DNA of 62,891 nucleotides, from assembly GCA_050255995.1 (NCBI GenBank), contig JBFWIM010000002.1, forward strand, positions 1-62,891. The letters are read 5' to 3'. The position numbers were made by a program, and so were the translations under genes. This document shows, one piece after another, positions 34,684 through 43,594 of the stretch. Under the pieces are notes generated by a model. The model did no database searches and was not told where the DNA came from. It saw only the letters and a program-made list of their open reading frames with translations. Source of the stretch: Intestinibacillus sp050255995. GTDB lineage: Bacteria; Bacillota; Clostridia; Oscillospirales; Butyricicoccaceae. Numbering within the stretch: position 1 is the first letter of the stretch; each line of letters begins with the position of its first letter.

Positions 34684-35811
34684 CTATCTTCTGAGCATCG
34701 CCGCGCCCTTTTTTAAGGCGGCGAGCAGCGCGTCCACATCCTCTTTGGTGTTGAACGGCGCGAAAGATACGCGCAGCGCGCTGTCAATGCGTTCCTTCGG
34801 CAGCCCCATCGCGCGGAGCACATGGCTTTCGTGCCCCTTGGCGCAGGCGGAACCGGCCGAGACATAGACCCCGTCCTGCTCCAGTACGCGCAGCATCACC
34901 TCGCTTTTGCAGCCCGGGAGCGACAGGTTCACGACATGCGGCACGTCGTTTTCCCCGTTCTGCACAGCCCACGGAAGCTGCGCCGCCACCTGTTCCCTTA
35001 GATAGGCGGCAAGCGCCTGCACATGCGCGGTATCCTCATCAAACGTTTGCGCGCGCCGGTCGCACGCGGCGGCGAAAGCCGCGATGTTCGGCATCGGCTC
35101 GGTGCCCGGACGGAAGCCGTTTTCCTGTCCGCCGCCGTACAGCAGCGGCGGCAGCCTGACGCCGCTTTTGACATACAGCGCGCCGATGCCCTTGGGCGCG
35201 CCTATTTTGTGCCCGCTGACGCTCATCAGATCGCAGCCCCACCTCGCCGGGGTCAGCGGCACGCGAAACAGCCCCTGCACCGCGTCGATATGGAACAGGG
35301 CCTGCGGACACTTGCGCTTGAGCCTTCTCCCCATTTCGGCAACCGGCATCCGGGTGCCGACCTCGTTGTTGACCAGCAGGACGGTTAGCAGAATGGTATC
35401 CTCGCGCAGCGCATTCTCAAAATCATCGAGCGAAATATGCCCCGTCGCGTCCGGCTGGAGATCAGTCACCGCAAAACCCTCGCCCTCCAGCTTTTTGAGG
35501 CTGGCAAGCGTCGCGGAGTGCTCCGCCGCGGTGGTTATAATATGCCTGCCACGCCGGAAATGCTTGCGGCAGACGCCGAAAATCGCCGTGTTGATGCTCT
35601 CGGTGCCGCCCGAGGTGAAAATGATTTCCCCCGGCTGCGCTCCCAAGGCGCGGGCGACGGACGCGCGCGACGCCTTCAGAAGCCCCGCCGCATGGATGCC
35701 GAGCGTATGCTGGGAGGAGGGATTGCCAAAATCCTCCCGCATGACCCGCAGCGCCGCCTCCGCCGCTTCCGGCAGCACGGGCGTCGTCGCGGAATTGTCC
35801 AAATAGTGCAT
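34684..35811 (-). CDS. Cysteine desulfurase, probable sulfur donor to ThiI
   Basis: A 375-residue aminotransferase-fold NifS/IscS-type enzyme: YLDNSATTPVLPEA at the N-terminus, TSGGTESINTAIFG, AEHSA (PLP-stacking His), the PLP lysine in SVSGHKIGAPKGIGALY, and the mobile-loop Cys in AGSACAKGHESHVL. It removes sulfur from cysteine as a persulfide. Being 24 bases upstream of thiI and without an IscU partner, it resembles the NifZ-ThiI pair of Bacillus. Confidence 0.93.
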   Translation of the reverse strand: MHYLDNSATTPVLPEAAEAALRVMREDFGNPSSQHTLGIHAAGLLKASRASVARALGAQPGEIIFTSGGTESINTAIFGVCRKHFRRGRHIITTAAEHSATLASLKKLEGEGFAVTDLQPDATGHISLDDFENALREDTILLTVLLVNNEVGTRMPVAEMGRRLKRKCPQALFHIDAVQGLFRVPLTPARWGCDLMSVSGHKIGAPKGIGALYVKSGVRLPPLLYGGGQENGFRPGTEPMPNIAAFAAACDRRAQTFDEDTAHVQALAAYLREQVAAQLPWAVQNGENDVPHVVNLSLPGCKSEVMLRVLEQDGVYVSAGSACAKGHESHVLRAMGLPKERIDSALRVSFAPFNTKEDVDALLAALKKGAAMLRR

Positions 35812-35847
35812 GGTTCCTTCCCTTCATCCGAATTCTGGTACCTTTCT

Positions 35848-35876
35848 ATTATACATCCGTCATTTCCCCCTGCCAA
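35848..35876 (-). promoter_or_regulatory. Promoter of the desulfurase-thiI-cinA unit
   Basis: TTGGCA (plus 35871-35876), 17 bases, TATAAT (plus 35848-35853) on the minus strand; divergent from the purA promoter 23 bases away. Confidence 0.72.
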
Positions 35877-35898
35877 CCACTATTTTGTACCTTTCTCT

Positions 35899-35927
35899 AT
35901 TGAAAAAATCGCTTTTGCGTGCTATAA
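35899..35927 (+). promoter_or_regulatory. Promoter of purA
   Basis: TTGAAA (35899-35904), 17 bases, TATAAT (35922-35927), with TG one base before the -10. The leader is about 60 nt. I see no guanine-type riboswitch in it. Confidence 0.82.
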
Positions 35928-35995
35928 TGATGAAGCATGCGGCCGGGATGCCGCAAAACAGGAGCGCATCCGTTTGAAAGGGGCTATTATTCAAT

Positions 35996-37270
<1,275 letters not shown>

Positions 37271-37279
37271 GCATATAAA

Positions 37280-37313
37280 AAAGAGCAGGCAGAATTGCCT
37301 GCTCTTTGCTTTT
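37280..37313. terminator. Intrinsic terminator after purA
   Basis: AAAGAGCAGGCA (37280-37291) and TGCCTGCTCTTT (37296-37307) form a perfect 12-bp stem with a GAAT loop, followed by GCTTTT. Confidence 0.93.
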
Positions 37314-37329
37314 ACGGAGGGAACAAACC

Positions 37330-37866
37330 ATGTCTTTCATCCCAACTGCCCGCCTGCTGCTGCGCCCTATGACGGAGGCCGACGCGCCGGCGGTCTATGC
37401 CTACGCCAAGAATCCCGCTGTCGGCCCGAACGCGGGCTGGAAACCGCACCAGAGCCTGCTGGAAACCGAGTCGCTGATGCAGTCCATCTTTCTGAGCCGG
37501 CGCACCGTCTGGGGCATTGTCCTGCGGGAGGGCAACCACCTGATCGGCTCGATCGGGCTGACGCCGGATCCTGCGCGGAAAAACAACCGCATCCGCATGC
37601 TGGGCTATTCGCTCGCGGCCGAGCGCTGGGGACGCGGCTACATGACGGAGGCCGCCCGCGCCGTGCTCGCGCACGGCTTCGGCACGCTTTCACTTGATCT
37701 GATCTCCGCCACCTGTTTTCCAAATAACGCCCGTTCGCGGCGCGTGCTGGAAAAGTGCGGCTTTGTCTATGAGGGACGCCTGCGCCGTGCCGAGCGTCTG
37801 TGGAATGACGAAGTCCGCGACCTGCTGTGCTTTTCCATCGCGCGCGAGGAGTTCCGCGTGCGCTGA
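37330..37866 (+). CDS. GNAT family N-acetyltransferase, RimJ/RimL-like
   Basis: A 178-residue acetyltransferase with the opening TARLLLRPMTEADAPAVY, the acetyl-CoA loop region LAAERWGRGYMTEAARAVLA (motif A, about residues 97-116), and NNARSRRVLEKCGFVYEGRL (motif B). This pattern is shared by ribosomal-protein alanine acetyltransferases and many drug or small-molecule acetyltransferases, so the substrate is unknown. GGAGG (37316-37320) precedes the ATG. It stands alone between two terminators. Confidence 0.88.
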   Translation: MSFIPTARLLLRPMTEADAPAVYAYAKNPAVGPNAGWKPHQSLLETESLMQSIFLSRRTVWGIVLREGNHLIGSIGLTPDPARKNNRIRMLGYSLAAERWGRGYMTEAARAVLAHGFGTLSLDLISATCFPNNARSRRVLEKCGFVYEGRLRRAERLWNDEVRDLLCFSIAREEFRVR

Positions 37867-37900
37867 AAAAAGGACGAAAGCAGTAGTTTCCGTCCTTTTT
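37866..37900. terminator. Bidirectional terminator between the GNAT gene and ymdB
   Basis: AAAAAGGACG (37867-37876) and CGTCCTTTTT (37891-37900), extended inward by AAA/TTT past a one-base bulge; T-runs on both strands. Confidence 0.88.
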
Positions 37901-38681
37901 ATGCCGGGATGTGCTGACAGATGCGGCGCACGGCCGTGCACCGTCCGCTCCCTGTGTCGATCTCAAACAGCGCGCCCGAAAGGATGCATTCTCCCTCAGC
38001 GGACTGAAAATACTCGGTCAGGTCGCCGCGGAACATCGCGACGGACTGTTCAATCTTCACTCCGAGCACCGACCACCACGGGCCGGTCATACCGATGTCG
38101 GTAATATAGCCCGTTCCCTTGGGGTTCACGCGCTCGTCCGCCGTCTGCACGTGGGTGTGCGTGCCCCAGACCGCGGCGCAGCGCCCGTCCAGGTAATAGC
38201 CCATCGCGAGCTTCTCACTCGTTGCGTTCGCATGGATTTCGCAAACCGCAATATCGTATCTGCCTTCCTGCTCGCGGAGCAGCCTGTCCGCCAGCAGGAA
38301 CGGATTGTCCGGGCCGAAGGCCATGTCGCAGCGCCCGATCAGGTTCATGACCAGCAGGCGGTATCCGCACGCGTCGAATATGCCGCAGCCCTCGCCCGGC
38401 AGCTGCGGAGCGAAATTGGCCGGGCGCAGGATGTAGCGGTTTTCTTCGAGATACGGGACGATTTGCCGCTTATTCCACACATGGTTGCCCAGCGTGACGA
38501 CGTCCGCGCCTGCGGCAAAAATATCGTCCGCCTGCTGCGGCGTGATGCCCACGCCGGAGGCGTTCTCCCCGTTGACAATGGTGAAATCCGCACGGCACTC
38601 CTTCTTGAGCGCGCGCAGATGGTTTTGCAGGGCCTGCAGGCCGGGCTTGCCGACTACGTCCCCAATGCAGAGCAAATTCAT
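37899..38681 (-). CDS. ymdB: YmdB family metallophosphoesterase
   Basis: A 260-residue calcineurin-type phosphoesterase beginning MNLLCIGDVVGKPGLQALQN, with NGENASGVGIT, the TLGNHVW motif, CEIHANATSEK and the metal histidines in WGTHTHVQTADE. Bacillus YmdB hydrolyses 2',3'-cyclic nucleotides and affects the choice between motility and biofilm. It often lies beside rny; here rny is 16 kb away. It follows prs past a terminator. Confidence 0.94.
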   Translation of the reverse strand: MNLLCIGDVVGKPGLQALQNHLRALKKECRADFTIVNGENASGVGITPQQADDIFAAGADVVTLGNHVWNKRQIVPYLEENRYILRPANFAPQLPGEGCGIFDACGYRLLVMNLIGRCDMAFGPDNPFLLADRLLREQEGRYDIAVCEIHANATSEKLAMGYYLDGRCAAVWGTHTHVQTADERVNPKGTGYITDIGMTGPWWSVLGVKIEQSVAMFRGDLTEYFQSAEGECILSGALFEIDTGSGRCTAVRRICQHIPA

Positions 38682-38700
38682 AAACCCTTTTTCCTGTTCC

Positions 38701-38737
38701 AAAAAGCGGCGCACCCCAAAAAGGGTCGCCGCTTTTT
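38701..38737. terminator. Terminator between prs and ymdB
   Basis: AAAAAGCGGCG (38701-38711) pairs with CGCCGCTTTTT (38727-38737) and ACCC with GGGT inside, one bulged base. In the minus direction it ends in TTTTT and separates prs from ymdB. Confidence 0.88.
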
Positions 38738-38765
38738 ATTGATTGTTTCCGCCGCTGCAACGAAC

Positions 38766-39725
38766 TCAGTCGAAAAGCGGAGATACCGAAACCTCTTCGT
38801 AGATGCGTGCGATCGCTTCGGTGAACACCGGGGCGACCGGCAGGACGTTGATCTTGTCGATTTGTTTGGACTGCGGCAGCGCGATGGTGTCGAGCAGGGT
38901 CAGCTCAACAATGGGGCTGTTTTGGATGCGCTCAATCGCCGGGCCGGACAGCACGCCGTGCGTCGCGCAGGCGTAGATCTCGGTCGCGCCGCCCTTTTCG
39001 ACAAGCGCGTTGGCCGCATGGACGAGCGTGCCCGCGGTATCGATCAGGTCGTCCACCAGAATGACCTTTTTGCCGCGCACGTCGCCAATGATGTTCATGA
39101 CCTCGGAGACGTTGGCCTTGGGACGGCGCTTGTCAATAATGGCGAGCGGCAGATCCAGCTTTTCCGTGAACTTGCGCGCGCGGCTGACCGAACCGAGGTC
39201 GGGGGATACGATGACGACGTCGTCGCGGCCGCAGCCGAATTTGCCCGCAATGTGCGGAATGAGCGCCGAGGTGCCCAGCATGTTGTCGACCGGGATGTTG
39301 AAGAAGCCCTGAATCTGCGAAGCGTGCAGATCCATCGTCAGCACGCGGTCCGCGCCCGCGGTGGTGATGAGGTCGGCCACCAGCTTGGCGGAAATGGGGT
39401 CGCGCGCCTTGTTCTTGCGATCCTGGCGGGCGTAGCCGAAATACGGGATGACTGCGGTGATGCGCCCGGCGGAGGCACGCTTGCAGGCGTCGATCATAAT
39501 CAGCAGTTCCATCAGGTTGTTGTTCACCGGGTCACAGGTGGACTGGACCAGGAACACATCCGAGCCGCGCACGCTTTCCGCGATCGAGACGGAAATTTCG
39601 CCGTCCGAAAAGGTATTGACCGTCGCCTTGCCAAGCGTCAGGCCGAGCGCGGAGGCAATCTGCATCGCGAGCGCCGGATGTGAATTGCCTGAAAAGATTT
39701 TGATATTCTTGCCGTGAGAAATCAT
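38766..39725 (-). CDS. prs: Ribose-phosphate pyrophosphokinase
   Basis: Prs makes PRPP from ribose-5-phosphate and ATP for nucleotide, histidine and tryptophan synthesis. The 319 residues contain FSDGEISVSIAESVRGSDVF, YFGYARQDRKNKARDPISAK, the ATP-site DLHASQIQGFF, and the PRPP-loop VILVDDLIDTAGTLVHAA. GGGGG precedes the ATG. It lies 83 bases downstream of glmU, the same order as gcaD-prs in Bacillus. Confidence 0.98.
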   Translation of the reverse strand: MISHGKNIKIFSGNSHPALAMQIASALGLTLGKATVNTFSDGEISVSIAESVRGSDVFLVQSTCDPVNNNLMELLIMIDACKRASAGRITAVIPYFGYARQDRKNKARDPISAKLVADLITTAGADRVLTMDLHASQIQGFFNIPVDNMLGTSALIPHIAGKFGCGRDDVVIVSPDLGSVSRARKFTEKLDLPLAIIDKRRPKANVSEVMNIIGDVRGKKVILVDDLIDTAGTLVHAANALVEKGGATEIYACATHGVLSGPAIERIQNSPIVELTLLDTIALPQSKQIDKINVLPVAPVFTEAIARIYEEVSVSPLFD

Positions 39726-39808
39726 GTTTTTTTCGTACCCCCTGCAGTCATTGCAATCGTTCTTATTGTGCGTCCTATCTCATTCATTTATCTATAAAAA
39801 CCAAAAGT

Positions 39809-41104
39809 TTAGTCATTGGTCTGGCCGTGAGCCTCACGGCGGCGGTCGTTCCAGCCCTCCAGAACCTTCTGACGCGCGCGGCCGACCACCAGCGCGCCGT
39901 CCGGCACATCGCTTGTGACCGTGGTACCCGCCGCAGTGAACGCGCGGTCTCCCAGCGCGACGGGCGCGACCAGATTGGTGTTGCAGCCGATGAAACAGTC
40001 GTCGCCGATGACAGTCTTGCTCTTGACGTAGCCGTCATAGTTGACCACGACGGTGCCGCAGCCGAAGTTGACCCGCTCGCCGACCTCGGCGTCGCCGATA
40101 TAAGTGAGGTGCGAAACCTTCGTGCCGTCGCCGATACGCGCCTTCTTCAGCTCGACAAAGTCGCCGACGCGCGTATGGTCGCCGATCCGGCAGCCCGGAC
40201 GGATATACGCAAAGGGGCCGACCGTGGCGTCCGCGCCGACAGTCGATTCGTAGACCTGGGAGCTGTTGACGCTCGTGCCTTCGCCGATTTCGGCCTGCTC
40301 CAGAATGGTATTCGGGCCAATGCTGGCGTTCTCGCCGATTTTGCAGCCGGTTTTGATCATGGTGCCGGGCAGGATGGACGTGCCCGCGCCGATGACCGCA
40401 TCGGGGGAGATATAGGTGGCCTCGGGGGCAAAGATCATAACGCCCCGCGAAATGTGGAAAAAGTTGATGCGCTCCATCAGGCGCTTCTGCACATGGTAGG
40501 CGTCCAGCCCGGTAACGATCTCGGTCACCGTGCCGACATGCGCCACGCCCATCTTGGCGCCTGCCCTGCCCGCGGCGTTGATGACGCCGTAGAGCCAGTC
40601 CGCCCCGCTTTCCAGCGCCTTCTTCAGCACCGGGGCGCGGAACACCGCCGCGTGCAGCGCACGCTCGCCCTCACCCTGGGCGATGGTGACAAATTCGTCG
40701 CTTCCGTCGCGTACGATGGCGTACGGCTCGCTGACGCCGCCGTCACAGCAAAGGACGGTCACGTCGTTGCCGGCGGTCTGGTGCGTGCCGATCAGGCGGA
40801 GGTAGTCACGCCTCGTCAGCTCCGGCATGGGCGCGGCAAGCACCAGCACATCCCGCGCGCGAAACACAGCCTCCTGCGCCGCCAGCGTATGGTAGCGCTT
40901 TTCGGTCTCACAGGGGATGGAAACCGCACCGGGCACCTCCGGCGCGTCGTCGGTGCACAGGTAATAGGTTTCGCCGCAGGTTTCGTGCGGCAGGGTGTCC
41001 GCCACCCACGCGCCCGCAGTGCGGAACAGAATCTCACGGGAGAACGCAAAGATCCCGTCGTCGCCACGGCAGTTCCCTAAAAGTACCGTTGTCATACTGT
41101 CCAT
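39809..41104 (-). CDS. glmU: GlmU with a degenerate uridylyltransferase domain
   Basis: A 431-residue protein whose C-terminal left-handed beta-helix (about residues 195-425) is a normal GlmU acetyltransferase: RPGCRIGDHTRVGDFVELKK, THL-equivalent SHLTYIGDAEVG, VNYDGYVKSKTVIGD, CNTNLVAPVALG and GRARQK. The N-terminal part is shortened and aligns only loosely: where GlmU has LAAGxGTRM it has LLGNCRGDDGIFAFSRE, and the GDxPL aspartate site reads APMPEL. I infer an acetyltransferase-only protein. The start at 41102-41104 has AAAGGA 8 bases upstream. Confidence 0.85.
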   Translation of the reverse strand: MDSMTTVLLGNCRGDDGIFAFSREILFRTAGAWVADTLPHETCGETYYLCTDDAPEVPGAVSIPCETEKRYHTLAAQEAVFRARDVLVLAAPMPELTRRDYLRLIGTHQTAGNDVTVLCCDGGVSEPYAIVRDGSDEFVTIAQGEGERALHAAVFRAPVLKKALESGADWLYGVINAAGRAGAKMGVAHVGTVTEIVTGLDAYHVQKRLMERINFFHISRGVMIFAPEATYISPDAVIGAGTSILPGTMIKTGCKIGENASIGPNTILEQAEIGEGTSVNSSQVYESTVGADATVGPFAYIRPGCRIGDHTRVGDFVELKKARIGDGTKVSHLTYIGDAEVGERVNFGCGTVVVNYDGYVKSKTVIGDDCFIGCNTNLVAPVALGDRAFTAAGTTVTSDVPDGALVVGRARQKVLEGWNDRRREAHGQTND

Positions 41105-41325
41105 CAAAAAAATCCTTTCGATTTCGCTATGAATCATTCTTTTGTATTATACTATATATTGTGTAAAAAATCATCTGCTAAATTAAGAAAATTTCTCCCC
41201 TCTTGCGCGAACTCTTTTGACAGGATATAATAGTTTTATACGACTTGAGACCGGTTTACCGGGCGCGCGGGACGCGCGCCCGCTTTTCATTTGTCCCTGT
41301 CCAAAACCGCGCAAGGAGGCTTCCC
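41105..41325. other. Divergent intergenic region between glmU and dnaD
   Basis: On the minus strand a TATAAT (plus 41146-41151) lies 42 bases before glmU, with only a poor -35. On the plus strand the dnaD promoter candidate is at 41203-41231. No gene or riboswitch, including no glmS-like element, is recognised. Confidence 0.5.
41203..41231 (+). promoter_or_regulatory. Candidate promoter of dnaD-dnaI
   Basis: TTGCGC (41203-41208), 17 bases, TATAAT (41226-41231). A perfect TTGACA also occurs at 41217-41222 but overlaps this spacer and has no well-placed -10 of its own. Confidence 0.5.
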
Positions 41326-42258
41326 ATGTCATTACCCGCCCTGCTCCTTACAGGGGGCGAATTCTGTGTTCTGCGCGCCGAGGTGGCCGACAGGCTCATC
41401 AAATGCGGCGACGCCGACGGCGCGCTGCTCTATCTTTACCTGGTGCGCCGGGGCGCGGCCTTCGATGAAAAAACCGCGATGCGTGAACTTGGCTTTTCCC
41501 GGGAGCGGTATGACCGCGCAGCCTTCACACTGACCAGCCTGGAACTGGCCGCAAATCCCTCCGCCCCCGTTCCGTCCGAAACGCCCGCCGTCCCGGCCTA
41601 CCGCCCCGCCGAGCTGCGGCAGGCCAGGCAGGGCGACCGCCGCTTTGCCGCGGTATGCGACACGGCGGAGTCCGTCCTCGGCCGCACGCTGACGGAGGGA
41701 CAGCTGCGCACCCTGTTTATGGTGTATGATCACCTCGGCCTGCCCGCCGACGTCATCATTGAGCTGTTGGCCTACCTGAAGCGCGAAAAAGGGACCGTCC
41801 GGCGCCGTGACATTGAGCAGGAGGCCTGCCTCTGGGCCGACATGGGCCTGTTCACCGCGCAGGATGCGGCGACCTATCTTTCCCGGCGCGATGCGGAGCG
41901 CCCGCTCATTGCCGCCATGCTCGAAACGGTCGGCATTACGGGCCGCGAGCCGACCGCGAACGAGCAGCGCTGCCTGTCCGAATTTATCGCGCGGGGCTTC
42001 CCCGCCGACGCGGTCGCGCTTGCCGCGCACCGCATGGAACAGGCGATCGGCAAATTCAGCTGGCAGTACCTGCGCAAGATTCTGGCCTCCTGGGATCAAA
42101 AGGGCATCCATACCGTTGCGGAAATCACCGCGCTGGAGCCGGAGAAATCGCGTCCCGCCGCGCCGCCTGCCAGCCATACTCCATCCGCCAAGCTGGAGGC
42201 CTGGGAGCAGGAGTGGCTCCAGGAAGTCAAAAACCGCAAACGGCAGCAGGAGGAATAG
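41326..42258 (+). CDS. DnaD-domain primosome protein
   Basis: A 310-residue protein with an N-terminal winged-helix-like region, a proline-rich linker near residues 75-90, and two DnaD C-terminal-type helical modules (about 100-170 and 175-255), the second ending in the diagnostic YLRKILASWDQKGIHT (YxxxIxxxW). DnaD/DnaB proteins help load the replicative helicase at oriC and stalled forks. It is 3 bases upstream of dnaI, which supports this role. AAGGAGG precedes the ATG. Confidence 0.88.
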   Translation: MSLPALLLTGGEFCVLRAEVADRLIKCGDADGALLYLYLVRRGAAFDEKTAMRELGFSRERYDRAAFTLTSLELAANPSAPVPSETPAVPAYRPAELRQARQGDRRFAAVCDTAESVLGRTLTEGQLRTLFMVYDHLGLPADVIIELLAYLKREKGTVRRRDIEQEACLWADMGLFTAQDAATYLSRRDAERPLIAAMLETVGITGREPTANEQRCLSEFIARGFPADAVALAAHRMEQAIGKFSWQYLRKILASWDQKGIHTVAEITALEPEKSRPAAPPASHTPSAKLEAWEQEWLQEVKNRKRQQEE

Positions 42259-42261
42259 CCC

Positions 42262-43263
42262 ATGGCATACGACAAGGAAATTTTATCAGAGACCCTGCGC
42301 GAGCTGGAAACCGAACGCGCGGAACGTGAGCGCGAGCTTTCGGAGCGCCGCGCCGAGGTCTATGAGCAGGTGCCCCGCATCCGCGTCATCGACGACACGC
42401 TGCGCGGCGCGGCGGCTTCCGTGGTGCGCGCCGCGCTCGAATCCGGCGACGACCCGACCGAGGCGGTCGCCCGCCTGCGCGACCGCAATCTCTCGCTCCA
42501 GCGGGAGCGCACCTCGCTGCTGATCCAAAACGGCTTTGCCGCGGACTATCTCTCTCTGCGCCCTTCCTGCCCGGTATGCGCCGATCTCGGTTATATCGGC
42601 ACCCGTCCCTGCGAATGCCTCAAGGCGCGCTACGCCCGCCGCTTAACCGAGCGGCTATCCACCATCCTGCCCATTGCCGACCAGAACTTTGAATCCTTTC
42701 GCTTCGACTGCTATTCCGAAATGCCGGATGCGCGCATGGGCATTTCCCCGCGCGAGAACATGGACTACAATTTTGACCAGTGCTCCGAATACGCGCGCCA
42801 TTTCAACGAGCATTCCGGCAACCTGCTGCTTTACGGCTCGGCCGGCCTCGGCAAAACCTTTTTGTCCACCTGCATCGCGAAAGTAGTCGCGGAGCGCGGT
42901 TTTTCCGTCGCGTACGATACGGCGATCGCCATTCTGGGACACTTTGAGACCGAAAAATTCGGCGGTTTCAACGCGGAAAACGCCGCGCGGCAGATCCACA
43001 AGTATAAAAACGCCGACCTGCTGATCATCGACGACCTTGGCGCGGAGCTGACCACGGCCTTCACCGTTTCCGCACTCTACGGTCTGCTCAACCACCGCCT
43101 CATGGTGCGCCGCCCGATGATCGTAAACACCAACCTGCTGCCCGGAGAACTGGAAAAGCGGTACTCCCCGGCCATCGCCTCGCGCATCCTCGGAGAATTC
43201 ACCCAGCTGCGCTTTTTTGGCGAGGATATCCGCCTGCTCAAGCGCCGCAAAGGCGGCCTTTAA
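42262..43263 (+). CDS. dnaI: Helicase loader ATPase, DnaI/DnaC-like
   Basis: A 333-residue AAA+ protein: an N-terminal helical region, a cysteine cluster CPVCADLGYIGTRPCEC (likely zinc site as in DnaI, residues about 103-119), then Walker A GSAGLGKTFLSTCIA, Walker B LLIIDDLGAE and an arginine-containing ASRILGEFTQLRFF. It would bind the DnaB/DnaC hexameric helicase and deliver it with DnaD. It begins 3 bases after dnaD, so the two form one unit. Confidence 0.9.
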   Translation: MAYDKEILSETLRELETERAERERELSERRAEVYEQVPRIRVIDDTLRGAAASVVRAALESGDDPTEAVARLRDRNLSLQRERTSLLIQNGFAADYLSLRPSCPVCADLGYIGTRPCECLKARYARRLTERLSTILPIADQNFESFRFDCYSEMPDARMGISPRENMDYNFDQCSEYARHFNEHSGNLLLYGSAGLGKTFLSTCIAKVVAERGFSVAYDTAIAILGHFETEKFGGFNAENAARQIHKYKNADLLIIDDLGAELTTAFTVSALYGLLNHRLMVRRPMIVNTNLLPGELEKRYSPAIASRILGEFTQLRFFGEDIRLLKRRKGGL

Positions 43264-43450
43264 GCCCTTCACGATTTCGTTGCAAATCTGTAGCAAAAGC
43301 TTTACAACTCGTTCACGGACTATTCACACATTTTTCCTGTGCCTACGCTATACTTAGACCATCAGCCAGGGACGTTCCCCCTACGGACCTCACTGAAGTA
43401 TCAAAATGCCAACCTATCTTTATTTCTCTTTTACCCCCTTTTTATTTTGT

Positions 43451-43512
43451 GAAGAATACGCATGACAAAAGCCCGTTCTCCCCCGAACGGGCTTTTGTCA
43501 TGCGTATTCTTC
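43451..43512. terminator. 28-bp perfect inverted repeat, probable bidirectional terminator
   Basis: Arms 43451-43478 and 43485-43512 are perfectly complementary over 28 bp with a 6-base loop (TCCCCC). The inner core is AAAAGCCCGTTC / GAACGGGCTTTT, a standard terminator; the outer GAAGAATACGCATGAC arm extends it well beyond the usual length. It separates dnaI from the next unit. Confidence 0.75.
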
Positions 43513-43525
43513 CTTTCAGGCGCGC

Positions 43526-43554
43526 TTGTACGCCCCGGCGCGCCGTGGTATACT
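43526..43554 (+). promoter_or_regulatory. Promoter of the SbcD-like gene
   Basis: TTGTAC (43526-43531), 17 bases, TATACT (43549-43554), with TG one base before the -10. The leader is about 34 nt. Confidence 0.75.
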
Positions 43555-43594
43555 GTATGGTAACAACCACCGACATCCAAAGGAGGCTCTTTCC

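Larger units (their letters stand above)
43264..43594 (+). other. 331-base intergenic region with a very strong hairpin
   Basis: After dnaI there are about 185 bases with no gene, containing TATACT at 43349-43354 without a good -35, a short GGGA-CGT-TCCC hairpin near 43370, and pyrimidine-rich sequence. Then comes the 28-bp hairpin (43451-43512), followed by the promoter of the phosphoesterase gene (43526-43554). An untranslated RNA of about 150 nt ending at the hairpin is possible but unsupported. Confidence 0.5.

Noticed and set aside
41217..41222. Perfect TTGACA upstream of dnaD as the -35
   Set aside because: No -10 hexamer lies 16-18 bases downstream; the nearby TATAAT at 41226 fits a -35 at 41203 instead.
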